The notes under the pieces: generated by a model
What the model was told of the DNA's origin: nothing
The model's database searches: none
What the model saw: only the letters and a program-made list of their open reading frames with translations
Shown: positions 9,151-19,914 of the stretch, piece by piece
How positions within the stretch are numbered: the first letter of the stretch is position 1
Layout of the letters: every line of letters begins with the position of its first letter
Position numbers and translations under genes: made by a program
Assembly (NCBI GenBank): GCA_030789695.1
Contig: CM061130.1
Coordinates: 9,725,860 to 9,789,859, forward strand
Direction: 5' to 3'
Length of the DNA: 64,000 nucleotides
Source of the DNA: Scilla litardierei
Lineage: Eukaryota; Streptophyta; Magnoliopsida; Asparagales; Asparagaceae

Positions 9151-9795
9151 AATTGCTTTTTAAACCTTTTAATTCCTAAATCTTTTCCACATTAAACATA
9201 CAAGCTTGTTTTGGTCATAACTTCTTCTACACACATCTAAATTATGTGTTCTTTATATCACTAGAAAGCTCTTGAAATATTCTACCAAACCATATGAAAT
9301 TAAGAATTTATTTTCAAGTAACCAATTTTATAAAAATCATGTAAAGTTACAAGTTTCTTCTAAAATTTTGGAAATATACAACATATTTTCAAAATCTTTT
9401 CCACATTAAACCTTTTTAATTCCTTAATCTTTTCCACATTAAACATATTTTTAATTCATGTCAAACTTTCTATATTTGTTCCAGGTGAAATCAATCACAT
9501 ATGACTAAAATTTCTGTAATTCGTCATCGGCCCGCCAGACATCTCATCCTGGTTCCGCCCCTGTCTCTCCGTATCACATTACATTATGTGTGAAGATTCT
9601 TGTAGCTCTCGTTTCCCTACGCTCTGATAACCTTGAGTCTCTCTAACTCGTCCTTTTGTTTAAGTCGTCATTTGTTTAGCCCTGCACCTTCGTGGTCTCA
9701 TATTCACATTTTTAAAGGTATTCTCTCCATGTATTTTCTTTGTTTTGTTGTATTGCTCTTGTGTTGAATCCTAGCATGTTATGGTCCTATATAAA
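9151..9795. other. AT-rich intergenic DNA with a small duplication and an hAT-like end
   Basis: The phrase TCTTTTCCACATTAAAC appears at about 9181, 9398 and 9428. At 9551-9570 the plus strand reads TCCTGGTTCCGCCCCTG, the reverse complement of the CAGGGGCGGAACCAGGA type of hAT terminus. No matching left end was found. No gene recognised. Confidence 0.35.
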
Positions 9796-10583
9796 CAGTG
9801 ACGGATTCAGGATTTAAATTCAAGGGGGACACAATTTTTTTGGCCGGAAGTATTTTTTGTTTATTTTATTTATTGCAAAATTGTAGCAAAAATGAAAAAT
9901 TATATCGACTGAAGCGCTTCCTTTGACAAGCTAGTCGTAATGACTTACAAATTATAATTGCACTCGACGAGATCTCAAACGTTGCATAACAACTTCATCG
10001 TCGATACTATCAAAAATATTCTTCACAATGTACACAATCAAATTGCATGAGAAATTTATTCTCAGATTCGAAGGACTACATGTTAAAGAGGCAAGGAGAT
10101 GTCAGTTCATCAAATTTGCCCAGAATCCTAAACGAAATATACGAGCAGGAAAAAATATTTAGACAAGATTCAATTGACACTACATGCAAATAACAGAAAA
10201 GCCTACAAATGAAAAAAGATTAAAAAATTTGGAAAGAGATTCGCATAAATTTCAAAAAAAAATTAACATTCTATAACTATCTTAAGAAAGTTGTCTGAAT
10301 GATGGATATTTTTGGTTGAAAAGTCGATCAGGTTGGACGGGAGCTTGCAAGACCTTTACTGGGATTCGTCCAAAGGTGAGTTTTTGTGTGTGTCGGGAGA
10401 GATTCGGTTTATATAACGAGTAGCGGCGGCTCAATTTTTGGGGGCATCAACAACGAAAAATTCAAGGATATTAAAAGGTAAAGAGCATGTATTGTTTTAC
10501 AGCCCATGTGTAAAAAATACAAAACCTGAAAAACCAGCCCAAGTGCAAAAAAAATTCAAAACCTAAAAAATACAAATAGAGTG

Positions 10584-10643
10584 GGCACTAGGATTCGAAC
10601 ACAGATTTCCAACCCAGATATCTTTCCACTAACCCATGCGTTG
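10584..10643 (-). repeat. tRNA-related repeat, copy 1
   Basis: The minus strand begins with a GGGTTAGTGG box-A-like word and ends in TGTTCGAATCC (box B). It is one of three similar neighbours in the same orientation. Confidence 0.5.
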
Positions 10644-10646
10644 GCC

Positions 10647-10715
10647 CACTGGGATTCGAACACAGATTTCTAGCCTAGATAGGGCATTTCTTGCCACTAA
10701 CTCAACTTACATGCG
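10647..10715 (-). repeat. tRNA-related repeat, copy 2
   Basis: The minus strand carries GAGTTAGTGGCAAG followed by TGTTCGAATCCCAGTGG. It lies only a few bases from copy 1 and shares AAATCTGTGTTCGAATCC with it. Confidence 0.5.
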
Positions 10716-10751
10716 TTGTTTTATTCAAACCCAAGACCGCGCAAAAAGGGT

Positions 10752-10823
10752 AGGCGCGCTTGGATTCAAACCCAGACTTCCAACCCAGCAAGTGCGTTTC
10801 TTACCACTAAGCCATACTCCATG
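10752..10823 (-). repeat. tRNA-related repeat, copy 3
   Basis: The minus strand reads ATGGCTTAGTGGTAAGAAA then GGGTTTGAATCC. It is the best conserved box A of the three copies. The acceptor stem does not pair cleanly and no polymerase III T-run follows, so I do not call it a functional tRNA. Confidence 0.5.
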
Positions 10824-10935
10824 TGTACTACTCATTCACTAAATTATATATAAATATTTATTTTTCCATGGTAATTTTTTCCAAAGGGTATAAAAGCAAT
10901 TTTATTCTCAACTTCCCGGAGGGACTTGCCCCCTG

Positions 10936-11921
10936 TGTTGGGAAATGAACAACCGGCGCAAGTAGAAACCCTTGGGATCCACGCGGAAAATAGCAACCCT
11001 AGAAATTGATCAGAGGGCTAGCAACGACCCCAATTCACCCAACAAAATCCCAATATGACCTTGCAATAGAACGAATCAAAGCAACAAAACAATCAATCGC
11101 AGACACAAAAGAAGTTGCACTGGTTCAGTTGTAAACAAGCTACATCCAGCAATCCGAGACAATTCCACTATCAGAAAGATCCACAAACTAGGGTTACAAA
11201 CATCGCTTCCTGTCACGTGAGTAATAACTTGTCAAACCGCATAAGCCCTCAATAATCCACTCAAGGAAGATGAAAACAATGGAGGAATAGAAAAGGAAAA
11301 ACCTCACCTTTTCTTAAGACTCCAAAACCCTAAATAATCTCTAAGGGGGTGGCTAAAGGCTCTCCAAAACTCTAATAATCTAATAGATGCTTAACCTAAA
11401 CAATAGTTAGGTTTAAATAGAATCCCCAAAAACATGTAAAATAAGATCTGGCCGCTCCTTCTCTCAGCTGGGCCCGTGCAGACTCGGCCCGAGTCGATCG
11501 ACAGCCCGAGCTGCTCGACCGAGCTGACATGCACTGCTTCTGCCACTGAGTGGAGTCGAGTCAACTCGGTCGAGTAGCAAAGCTACTCGGCCTGAGTCAG
11601 ATTTCCCTTTAGAACAGCACACTCTCGGTCTTCTGAAACTACCAGATTTCCCTTTAGAACAGCACACTCTCGGTCTTCTGAAATCACCAGAATTCCTCTG
11701 CAGCTCGACCGAGTAGCAAGCTACTCGACCGAGTAGCCCCCTACTCGAACGAGTCGGGGGTCGCCCGAGTTATGGGAAAAACACCCCACAACTCTCTGTT
11801 TTCTGCTGTTTCTGCTCTGCACCTACAGCTCGACCGAGTAGCATGCTACTCGACCGAGTAGCATGCTACTCGGTCGTCACCTGGAAAAATTTTCACACGA
11901 GGCTTGAATCACAAAAAAACA
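10936..11921 (-). repeat. 3' LTR of C1 with palindromic array and TATA-like box
   Basis: 986 bp. From 11700 to 11880 it holds repeated inverted words of the type CTCGACCGAGTAG and AGCATGCT. Reading on the minus strand, a CTATTTAAAC TATA-like box (about 11409-11418) comes after this array, so the array is upstream of the promoter. Confidence 0.85.
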
Positions 11922-12034
11922 CTCTACCTTGATTCAAGTCTCATCACCAATGACTCCTGCATCTCCACGCTACATGCCATGACCCTCTCTCTGATTATCA
12001 CGATCGTCTCGAAACATGCGCCCTCCGTGGCTAC

Positions 12035-15000
12035 CTAAGCCCACAAGAAAATCAGCACCATACAAATCTGGAGCTTAACGGTCGAAACTGGCTTGGTAAA
12101 CATGTCTGCGTAGTTCAAATCAGTCGGGATCTTCTGAAGCTCTATATCCTTCTTCTCCAAATCAAGGAAGGAATCACGCACCTCAATATGTTTCGTCCTC
12201 AAACTGTAAGTCTGGTGCTTTCCCAGATGAATGACACTCTGGCTGTCACAATGCACATGTGACGAACTCTGTGACACCCCCAAATCTTTTAGCAGACTTC
12301 TCAAATACTTGACCTCCTTCACAGCTTCCATTGCAGCAATCAACCCGGCCTCTGTGTTCGATAGCGTAACCACAGACAGTAAGACCGACCTCCACGATAC
12401 TGCTGCAGTGTCCAAACTAAACCCATACAACATGTTAAATCGCCGCCTGTCTTTATTACCTGCATAATCGCTATCGCAGTACCCGGTCAACACCTTACCG
12501 TCTCCTCTCCCGTAGAGGATCCCGACACTCGTCGTGCCTCGCAGATATCTCAAAATCCACTTGACACCCTGCCAATGCTCCTTGCCAAGATTAGCCATAA
12601 ACCTGCTAACCACTCCCAGGGCCTATGCAATATCTGGACGCGTGCAAACCATCGCGTACATTAAACTTCCTACTGCACTCACATATGGCACCTGAGACAT
12701 GTAAGTCTTCTCCTTATCGGTGCCTGGCGACTGACTCGTCGACAGCTGAAAATGAGCTCCCAAAGGTGTTGTCACTGGCTTCGCAACATCCATCCCAAAC
12801 TAGGCTAGCACCTTCTGAGTATACCCCTTCTATGACAATCTAAGCACATGCTTCTTCCGAACTCGAAAAATCTTCATACCGAGAATCTTCTTTGCGGGCC
12901 CCAAGTCCTTCATGTCGAACTCTTGCCCTAGCTTCTCCTTCAGCTTCTTCACCTCAGACATGCTATTAGTAGCATGTCGTCCACATAGAGCAACAAATAA
13001 ATCCTCAAGCCATTCTCAAGTGTGTGGACATACGCACATTGATCTTTGATGCTCCTCTCCAAGCCTACTCCTATCATGAAGCTATCAAATGGTTTGTACC
13101 ACTGCCTGGGTTATTGCTTCAACCCATACAACGATTTCTTCAACTTGCACACCAAAGTCTGTTTCCCTTCAACTCTGAACCCCTCAAGCTGCTACACATA
13201 GATTTCCTCATCAAGGTCTCCATGCAGAAAGGCGGTCTTCACATCGACTTGCTCCAACTCCATGTCCATGCTAGCAATTAGCGCCAACAACTCACGAATC
13301 GCTGTGTATTGCACAACTGGTGAGAATATCTTGTTGTAGTCTTCTCCCTTCCTTAGTGCAAATCCCTTGGCTACCAACCTTGCCTTATACCTGACATTGT
13401 TCCCATCTTGAGTTGAGCTTTCCTTGACCTTGTATATCCAACGACAACCAATGGCATGCTTCTCGCTAAGTAACAGCACCAAATCCTAAGTGTCGTTCCA
13501 GTGAAGAGACTTCATCTCCTCCTCCATAGCTCCTTGCCATTGAGCGGCATCTCCTGAGACGATGGCTCCACCACATATCACTGGCTCCTCGTGTTGTAGG
13601 TTGAGTGCATAAGCCACCATATCATCAAAATAATATCCCGCATAATCCCATACTCCAAATCTTTCCAGCGCTTTCTTCACCCTCTTCGATCTCCGCGTTC
13701 CATCATCATCTACATAAGTGTCAACGCGTACATGAGATGGACCCGGGTGATTGCACTTGGTCCTTAGTATGGACCTTATCATCTCCCTCAACTGGAGCAT
13801 CGACCATCAACTCCTTGCCTGGTCGTTGAGTGGGTTGGACCGGAAGATTGACTTTCTCAGGCGAAATAACCTCTGCGGACGTGTCACTTTTTGAATGAGA
13901 ATGCTCCGTCCTGAGTATTGCATCCTCATCAAAAGTGACATGTCGGCTTACTATCGCTTTCAGACCCTCTGGATCCCACAAATGATAACCCTTGACGTCG
14001 TGGCCATATCCAAGAAAGATACACTTCTTTGCTCTTGGATCCAACTTGTCGCCCCTCTCGTGCACATATGTCGGGCAACCCACAATGCGCAAGTATGAAT
14101 AATCTCTAACTTCACCACTCCACATCTCCTCAGGGATCTTGTAGCCAAGCGCTACTAAAGGAACTCTGTTCACAAAGTGCACATCAATCGTGAGTATCTC
14201 ACCCCAGAATTCCTTTTCCAAAACGGCTGAGTGCCTCAAACACCACTCTCTCTCAATAACAATGTACGATTCATCGCTCCTCCACCCCCATTCGACTATG
14301 GATCTCCGGGTGTGCTAAAATGTATGCAGATTCCATAGAGTTTGCAGAAATTTCTAAACTCCCTCAAGGTAAACTCACCTCCATTGTCAGATCTAAGCAC
14401 CTTTACGTGCCTTCAGGTTTGCTTTTCCACCATGGTCTCCCACTCTTGAAACATATCAAAAGTCTGATCCTTCGACTTCATTAAGTACATCCAAACTTTG
14501 GGAGAGTAGTCATCCATGAACAAGACAAAATACCTAGCTCCTCCTCTTGACTGCTCTGGGCACGGTCCCCACACATCGGTGTGTACATAGTCAAGTGGTC
14601 CTCCGCTAGTGTGCTTCCCTGTGTTAAACTGCACCTTTGTCTTCTTTTCGTACACACATGATTCGTAAAATTCTACATTCTCATTCGAGACTTCAATCAG
14701 CTTTCTTCTTCGGAGTACATCGAGTGTCTTTTCACATGGATGACCCAAGCAAAAATGACACAACTTGGTCGAATTTCTGGGAACTGCACTCACAGTGCTT
14801 ACGTCTGCTTCACCTTCAACTGTGGTACCTTGAAGGGCATATAGGCTTTCGACCTTCTTTTCCTTCATCACAACCATGGCTCCTTTCGAAACTCGAAGTT
14901 GGTCCGTTTCAAAGACCGACTTACATCCGGCATTGTCCAATACACGTATGGAGATTAGGCTCTTCCACCGATCTGAGACATACCTCACATCGACAAGTGT

Positions 15001-15207
15001 ACGCACTATGCCGTCATGCATCTTTATCCGAACGGTTCCAGTACCTGCAGTTTTACACACAATGTTGTTTCCCATGAGAATTGAACCCCCATCCTCCTTG
15101 GAACAGTATGTCGAGAACCAACTCCTATGAGGAGGCATATGGTACGAGCATCCACTGTCCATGAGCCATGCCAAATTTGCTTCTCCTGCAATTCCTACGG
15201 CAAACAT
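12035..15207 (-). pseudogene. pol: C1 pol: protease, integrase, reverse transcriptase, RNase H (frameshifted)
   Basis: Copia-order polyprotein in at least three frames. 15207-14413 holds the aspartic protease (LMDSGCSYHM), the gag-pre-integrase zinc-binding region (HFCLGHP then CVYEKKT) and the first integrase catalytic region (HTDVWGP). 14239-13486 is the integrase C-terminal part and linker. 13482-13192 begins reverse transcriptase (KARLVAKGFA, MDVKTAFLHGDL), and the YVDD catalytic box falls near 12975-12986. 12613-12035 is RNase H (YCDSDYAG...KHIEVRDSFL). The second cysteine of the integrase HHCC finger reads Tyr in CVYEKK, and several frameshifts separate the blocks, so no active enzyme can be made. 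Confidence 0.85.
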
Positions 15208-15251
15208 CTCGGTAACTCTACCTTCATCACGGACCTGCTTACCATCAATCC

Positions 15252-16037
15252 CTAAAGATGCCGAATCAGAATCCTTCTCGGTTTCCTTGCTTTTCTTCCT
15301 AACCTTGTTAGGGCAATGGCTCGAATAATGACCCTTCTTCTCGCAATTGTCGCAAACCTATCCTGCGAATGTCTCGACTTGGAGCGGTCATTGTTCTTCT
15401 TGAAATCTCCTCTCCTTTCATGTCGACCACTCACATGCAATGCCTCCTCGCGGTTATTCACATGATCTCTACCTTGAACCTTGCCACATAGCTGCTCTGT
15501 GTGAAGCGCTGCCTTCACCTCTTCCATGGTGAGAGTAGTTCGGTTATAAATCATCGACCGAACAAACTGATTATACTCCTCAGGCAATGAACACAACAAG
15601 ATAACCGCTTGTTGTTCATCCTCAATCTTCACATCCATACCACGCAATACAATCCTGTTCAATTCATCCATGTGACCCTTCACGGCGGATCCAGGCTTCA
15701 TCTTGAGAGTATACATCTGCTGAAGAAAATATAGGTGACTCGTGAAGGATTTCTTCATATATAGTCCATCAAGCTTCTTCCATATATCAGATGACCTAGC
15801 CTCATCTAAGACTTCGCTCAGAACATTATCTGATAACGACAACTGAATCGCGTTGTACGCCTTCCTCTCCATCTCTGCCTTAGCAGATTCCTTCACCTCC
15901 TTATCAATATTCGATACGTCGAATACGATCTGATAACATCCCATCTGCATAAGAACATTCTTCACCTTCATTTGCCAGATCCGAAAATCATTTCGACCGG
16001 TGAATTTCTCAATGTTCAAAGTTGCCAAAGACACCAT
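15252..16037 (-). pseudogene. gag: C1 gag (UBN2-type)
   Basis: ORF of 261 residues starting MVSLATLNIEKFTGRNDFRI, 55 bp inside the right LTR. It has the usual Copia gag core (KLDGLYMKKSFTSHLYFLQQ, LPEEYNQFVRSM). The nucleocapsid zinc knuckle (CDNCEKKGHYSSHC) lies at about 15311-15355 in another frame, so a frameshift before it has separated it from the rest of gag. Confidence 0.8.
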
Positions 16038-16077
16038 CTTTCCTTCGCCACTAACTTCCTTTGCAATAAAACCACAA

Positions 16078-16089
16078 GCTCTGATACCA
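16078..16089 (-). promoter_or_regulatory. Primer-binding site of C1
   Basis: The minus strand reads TGGTATCAGAGC, the standard plant Copia site complementary to initiator methionine tRNA, two bases from the LTR. Confidence 0.9.
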
Positions 16090-16091
16090 CT

Positions 16092-17037
16092 TGTTGAGAA
16101 ATGAACAACCTGTGCAAGCGGACGCCCTTGGGATCCACGCGAAAAATAGCAACCCTAGAAATTGATCAGAAATCTAGGGCTAGCAATGACCCCAATTCAC
16201 CCAACAACATCCCAATATAACCTTGTAATAGAAAGTAGCAAACGAATCAAAGCAACAAAACAATCAATCACAGACACTAGAGAATTTACCCTGGTTCGGC
16301 TGTAAACAACCTACATCCAGCAATCCGAGATGATTCCACTATCAAAGAGATCCACAAACTAGGGTTACAAACCTCGCTTCCTCTCACGTGGTAATAACTA
16401 GTCAAAAGCACAAGCTCTCACTAATCCACACAAGGAAGATGAAAACAATGGAGGAATAGAAAAGGAAAACCCTCACCTATTCTCAAGAACTCCAAAACCC
16501 TAAATAATCTCTCAGGGGGTGGCTAGAGGCTCTCCAAAACTCTAATAATCTAATAGAGGCTTAACATAGGCTAAAACAATAGTTAGGTTTAAATGGAATC
16601 CCCAAAAACATGATAAACCAAGATCTGGCCGCTCCTTCTCTCGACTGGGCCCGTGCAGACTCAGCCCAAGTCGGTTGGCAACCCTAGCGGCTCGATCGAG
16701 CTGACATGTGCAGCTTTCGTCGCTGGGTGGAGACGAGTCGACTCGGTTGAGTAGCAAAGCTACTCGGCCCGAGTCAGATTTCCCTACAGAACAGCAAACT
16801 CTCGGTCTTCTGAAACCACCAGAATTCCTCTGCAACTCGATCGAGTAGCAAGCTACTCGACCGAGGAGCCCCCTACTCGACCGACTCGGAGGTCACTCGA
16901 GTCGTGGAAAAAGCACCCCACGACTCTTTGTTTTCTGCTGCTTCTGCTCTGCACCTGCAGCTCGACCGAGTAGCATGCTACTCAACCGAGTCACCTGGGA
17001 AACTTTCCACATGAGGCTTAAATCACAAAAAACAACA
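16092..17037 (-). repeat. 5' LTR of C1
   Basis: 946 bp partner of 10936-11921, differing by scattered substitutions and small indels; the palindromic CGACCGAG/AGCTACTCG words occur at 16830-16990. The TATA-like box has decayed to TTTAAATGG on the plus strand (about 16587). Confidence 0.85.
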
Positions 17038-17063
17038 CCATGTCCCCTATGTAGATCCGTCTA

Positions 17064-18729
17064 TATATAAATAGTGTCTATAATAAGGCAGTGGCCACTG
17101 TTATAATGGTGAGTTCACATGGGATGGAGTTTGAGAATAAGGGATCCATAGAGGTCAATCGTGAGAAAATCAATCGAGTGGCTTAATTTGATCCTTCTTG
17201 AACCTTCAAAGTGGAAGAGGATACTAGTCACACCGGTACATCAGCCTAGATGCAAGGGGTAGAGGAGCGATGGGGCCAAGGGAAGGGCTTGATGACTAGA
17301 GGTGGCCTGGAGAGGATCCAAGAATGGTTGGATCTTATCCCAGTGGAATGGTCTGGAGTACGGGCTAATATTTAGATGGCCCCTGACTGTCATCCTGTAC
17401 CCATCATTCTATATACGTCTCCTAGTATTAGCTTTCTAGCTTCTCCTAGAGCAATCAGCAATACCTCCATCCTCCAACCATGCTCAACTCCTTGATGTAG
17501 AAGAGAGGATTTACTTCACGGGGGAGAGGGAGGTCGGTGTATAAATTTAATGCTTCAGTATGGGTTTGCACTTGCCCTTGAATCCTTTCATTGTGAAAGT
17601 GCTAAACTTTCTTATGCTCCTACTCTGCCATTTGGCCCCCAACATGGTGGATATGACAATCAACTTCTTTTGCCTTTATTATCGATAGGGGCTCATGGTG
17701 ACCATTGTATTGTTTAGACATTTTTCTAGGTCAAGCCGCACAAGTACTCTAGTATGTGGTATTTCCTAGAAGCCCGAAAGCATAGAAATCTCATCTAATG
17801 ATTTTCTTCATCAATTCCTCGAAGTAGTAGTATGTATGTGTTTGTTAGCTTGCCTACAGAGCTAATATTTCTTAACTTGCTGGGAATGCCACAATTCAGA
17901 TGCTGACGAGTGAGTGTAGTTGTCAGAGGAGGATTAGTTTACAACTGATGTCATTTTCCACAAAATGAAAAGAGAGAAGCGAATGTTTCAAAGCTGTGCG
18001 ATAAGGGGACGGTGGATGAAAGACAATGTATAATTTTAAATATACATAGGTGAGTCATTTTAGCTGTTTTAGGTCATAACTTATCTCACGTTGCTTTTAT
18101 TTTCTATATGTGAGTATGTTTGAAAATTACCCATCAACATCCATATGGAGAGGAAAAGCCCAAGGGAATGTGATGATGGTGCTAAAGAAGGGTTGACAGG
18201 CATCACCACTATAAGGGTGGATACCTCTATGGCTTGTGCCATTTCCTTGATGGTCAGGGTGGCTACGTTGACCATAAATCCCACAAGTTAACTAAAATGT
18301 CCTTTATCGAGAGGTCAGTTACCACTACTAGAGGATCAAGTGTGACTATAAAGCATCAGAGACTACATAAGGAGGTCATCGACATGGATGAGTCAATAAG
18401 GTACGAGTCAGTTGATAGTGACGTTGTGATCATCAAATTAGATACTGAATTGATGGATTGCAACCCTTGTGGGATGTTGTTCCTTACAAGATAGGGTGAA
18501 AGTCGAGCTATCCCCCTATTACTGGATCATTGGCCACTTTTAGATCTCCTTGCAGGGGTATGAGGGCGTTGGAGGTGACGAGCATCACCTTGAAGACCCA
18601 CTTGGCATGGCTGAGTCCATGGCATTAGATTACAACATTACAGCTCGAGCGATAGAGAGTGCCTACCTACCAAGGGACCAAGTGGTTTTGCTAACAAGGG
18701 GAATGATCACATTGGTCCCACATGGGTTA
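17064..18729. other. Unrecognised stretch with no intact gene
   Basis: About 1.7 kb of near-balanced composition with only short open frames (for example 18234-18494 on plus). Parts read like decayed coding DNA but I can match no family. No repeat structure seen. Confidence 0.4.
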
Positions 18730-19121
18730 TGTTAAATCCATGTGGATGGACATTTGAACACTAACGATGATGAGTAGAGTTAAGTTTCATAAACAAATAT
18801 ATATATTATAACTAGCATGGAAATTATAAATGACAATGCAAAAATGAATAAATACTAATCAATTGTAATACCAAATTTTATCCTGGTTTGGTCCTCTAGA
18901 CTTACTCCACTCATCATACCTCCATGCTTGAGATTGTCCACTATCTCTCTCTTGCAAACCCGTAAGACTAAACCAACATACGACTTGATAACCCACTATT
19001 ACCAATAGTACAACCAATCTTAATACCTTGAGATCAACTTCATCTACTTAAACACCTAGATGGACATTTGCAGAAAATTAAGTAGTACAAGATCTCCTAG
19101 ATCCTTGAGTGAACATGCATG
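18730..19121 (-). repeat. Left part of a degenerate outer Sirevirus-like LTR (G)
   Basis: Its order of motifs parallels the F LTR: a GAGTAG segment, an AT-rich stretch, then TTTTATCCTGGTTTGGTC (compare GGATTTTACCCTGGTTC in F). The continuation appears to be 55613-56171, on the other side of element F. The left boundary (TGTTAAATCC) is a guess. Confidence 0.35.
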
Positions 19122-19914
19122 TGTAAGGGACCCTGCGGGGCTACACACACACTAAAGGGGGTGAATAGTGTAATGGCAAGCAAAGTGCTTAAATAAAAGT
19201 TACTGAAATTAAAGCACATTAAGCAGCGGAAAATAAATAGAGTGCTCAAAAACAACAATCGCAAACACAAGGATTTTACCCTGGTTCACCAAAACTTGGA
19301 TACGTCTAGCCACACAAGTATTCAATATAATTCCCATACAGAGAAGTGAATACAATCTCACACAAAGATACCTCACTCAGAGGATTTAGGATTCCCACAA
19401 ATAGATATCCTTACTCTCACACAGGGAGACCTCATACAGAGGATTTGTTTTGTTACACAGAAAGAACCAAACTCCCATAAAGAGAGTAACTCCCACAAAG
19501 AGAGTAACTAATTTCCACAAAGAGAATTAAGGTTTCGAACATAAAACAAAACGAAACAACACTTACCTATGCCTTGATATGATCTTACCAATACGATGAA
19601 GAAGGCATGCAAGTGAATGACCAAGTGCTTGAGATTAGCTTTGATTGCACTTGATGATCTTTCTCTCTTCTAGGAATGAATCCTAACACTTCTCACTTGA
19701 GTGTATGAAATGAAGAGAAGCAAGATGTTCTCCAAGAAGAGGAATGAGATTGAAATCCCTTGGAGAAATTCCCTAGCGCTTAGATGCTATATCATAAGAT
19801 TGAAGCTCTAATGAGGGAATGAGAGAGATTAGGAGTGGCTATTGATTCTCAAAAATATTCAATAATAACCAAGAGTTCTAAATGAACTAAGCCAACTCCT
19901 TTATATAGGAAGCC

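Larger units (their letters stand above)
10936..17037 (-). mobile_element. Decayed Copia LTR retrotransposon (C1)
   Basis: Two LTRs of nearly 1 kb (10936-11921 and 16092-17037) share TGTTG(G/A)GAAATGAACAAC at the left and end in a CACAAAAAA...ACA stretch. A canonical initiator-Met primer-binding site lies beside the right LTR, so the element is on the minus strand. Gag, protease, integrase, reverse transcriptase and RNase H follow in Copia order (integrase before RT) but in several frames. Flanks CCCTG (10931-10935) and CCATG (17038-17042) could be a target duplication with one substitution. Confidence 0.88.
9796..17063. mobile_element. Possible old hAT-like element enclosing the Copia element
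   Basis: The left boundary reads CAGTGACGGATTCAGGA, close to CAGTGGCGGA(G/T)CCAGGA termini of non-autonomous hAT elements. After the Copia insertion the sequence resumes with GTAGATCCGTC (17051-17061), the degraded complement of that end. TATATAAA flanks both sides (9788-9795 and 17064-17071), an 8-bp duplication as hAT requires. AT-rich flanks can match by chance and the last bases of the right end are altered. No transposase is visible. Treat as inference. Confidence 0.35.

Noticed and set aside
10752..10823. Functional tRNA gene
   Set aside because: Box A and box B are present but the acceptor stem does not pair and no T-run follows; one of three degenerate copies.
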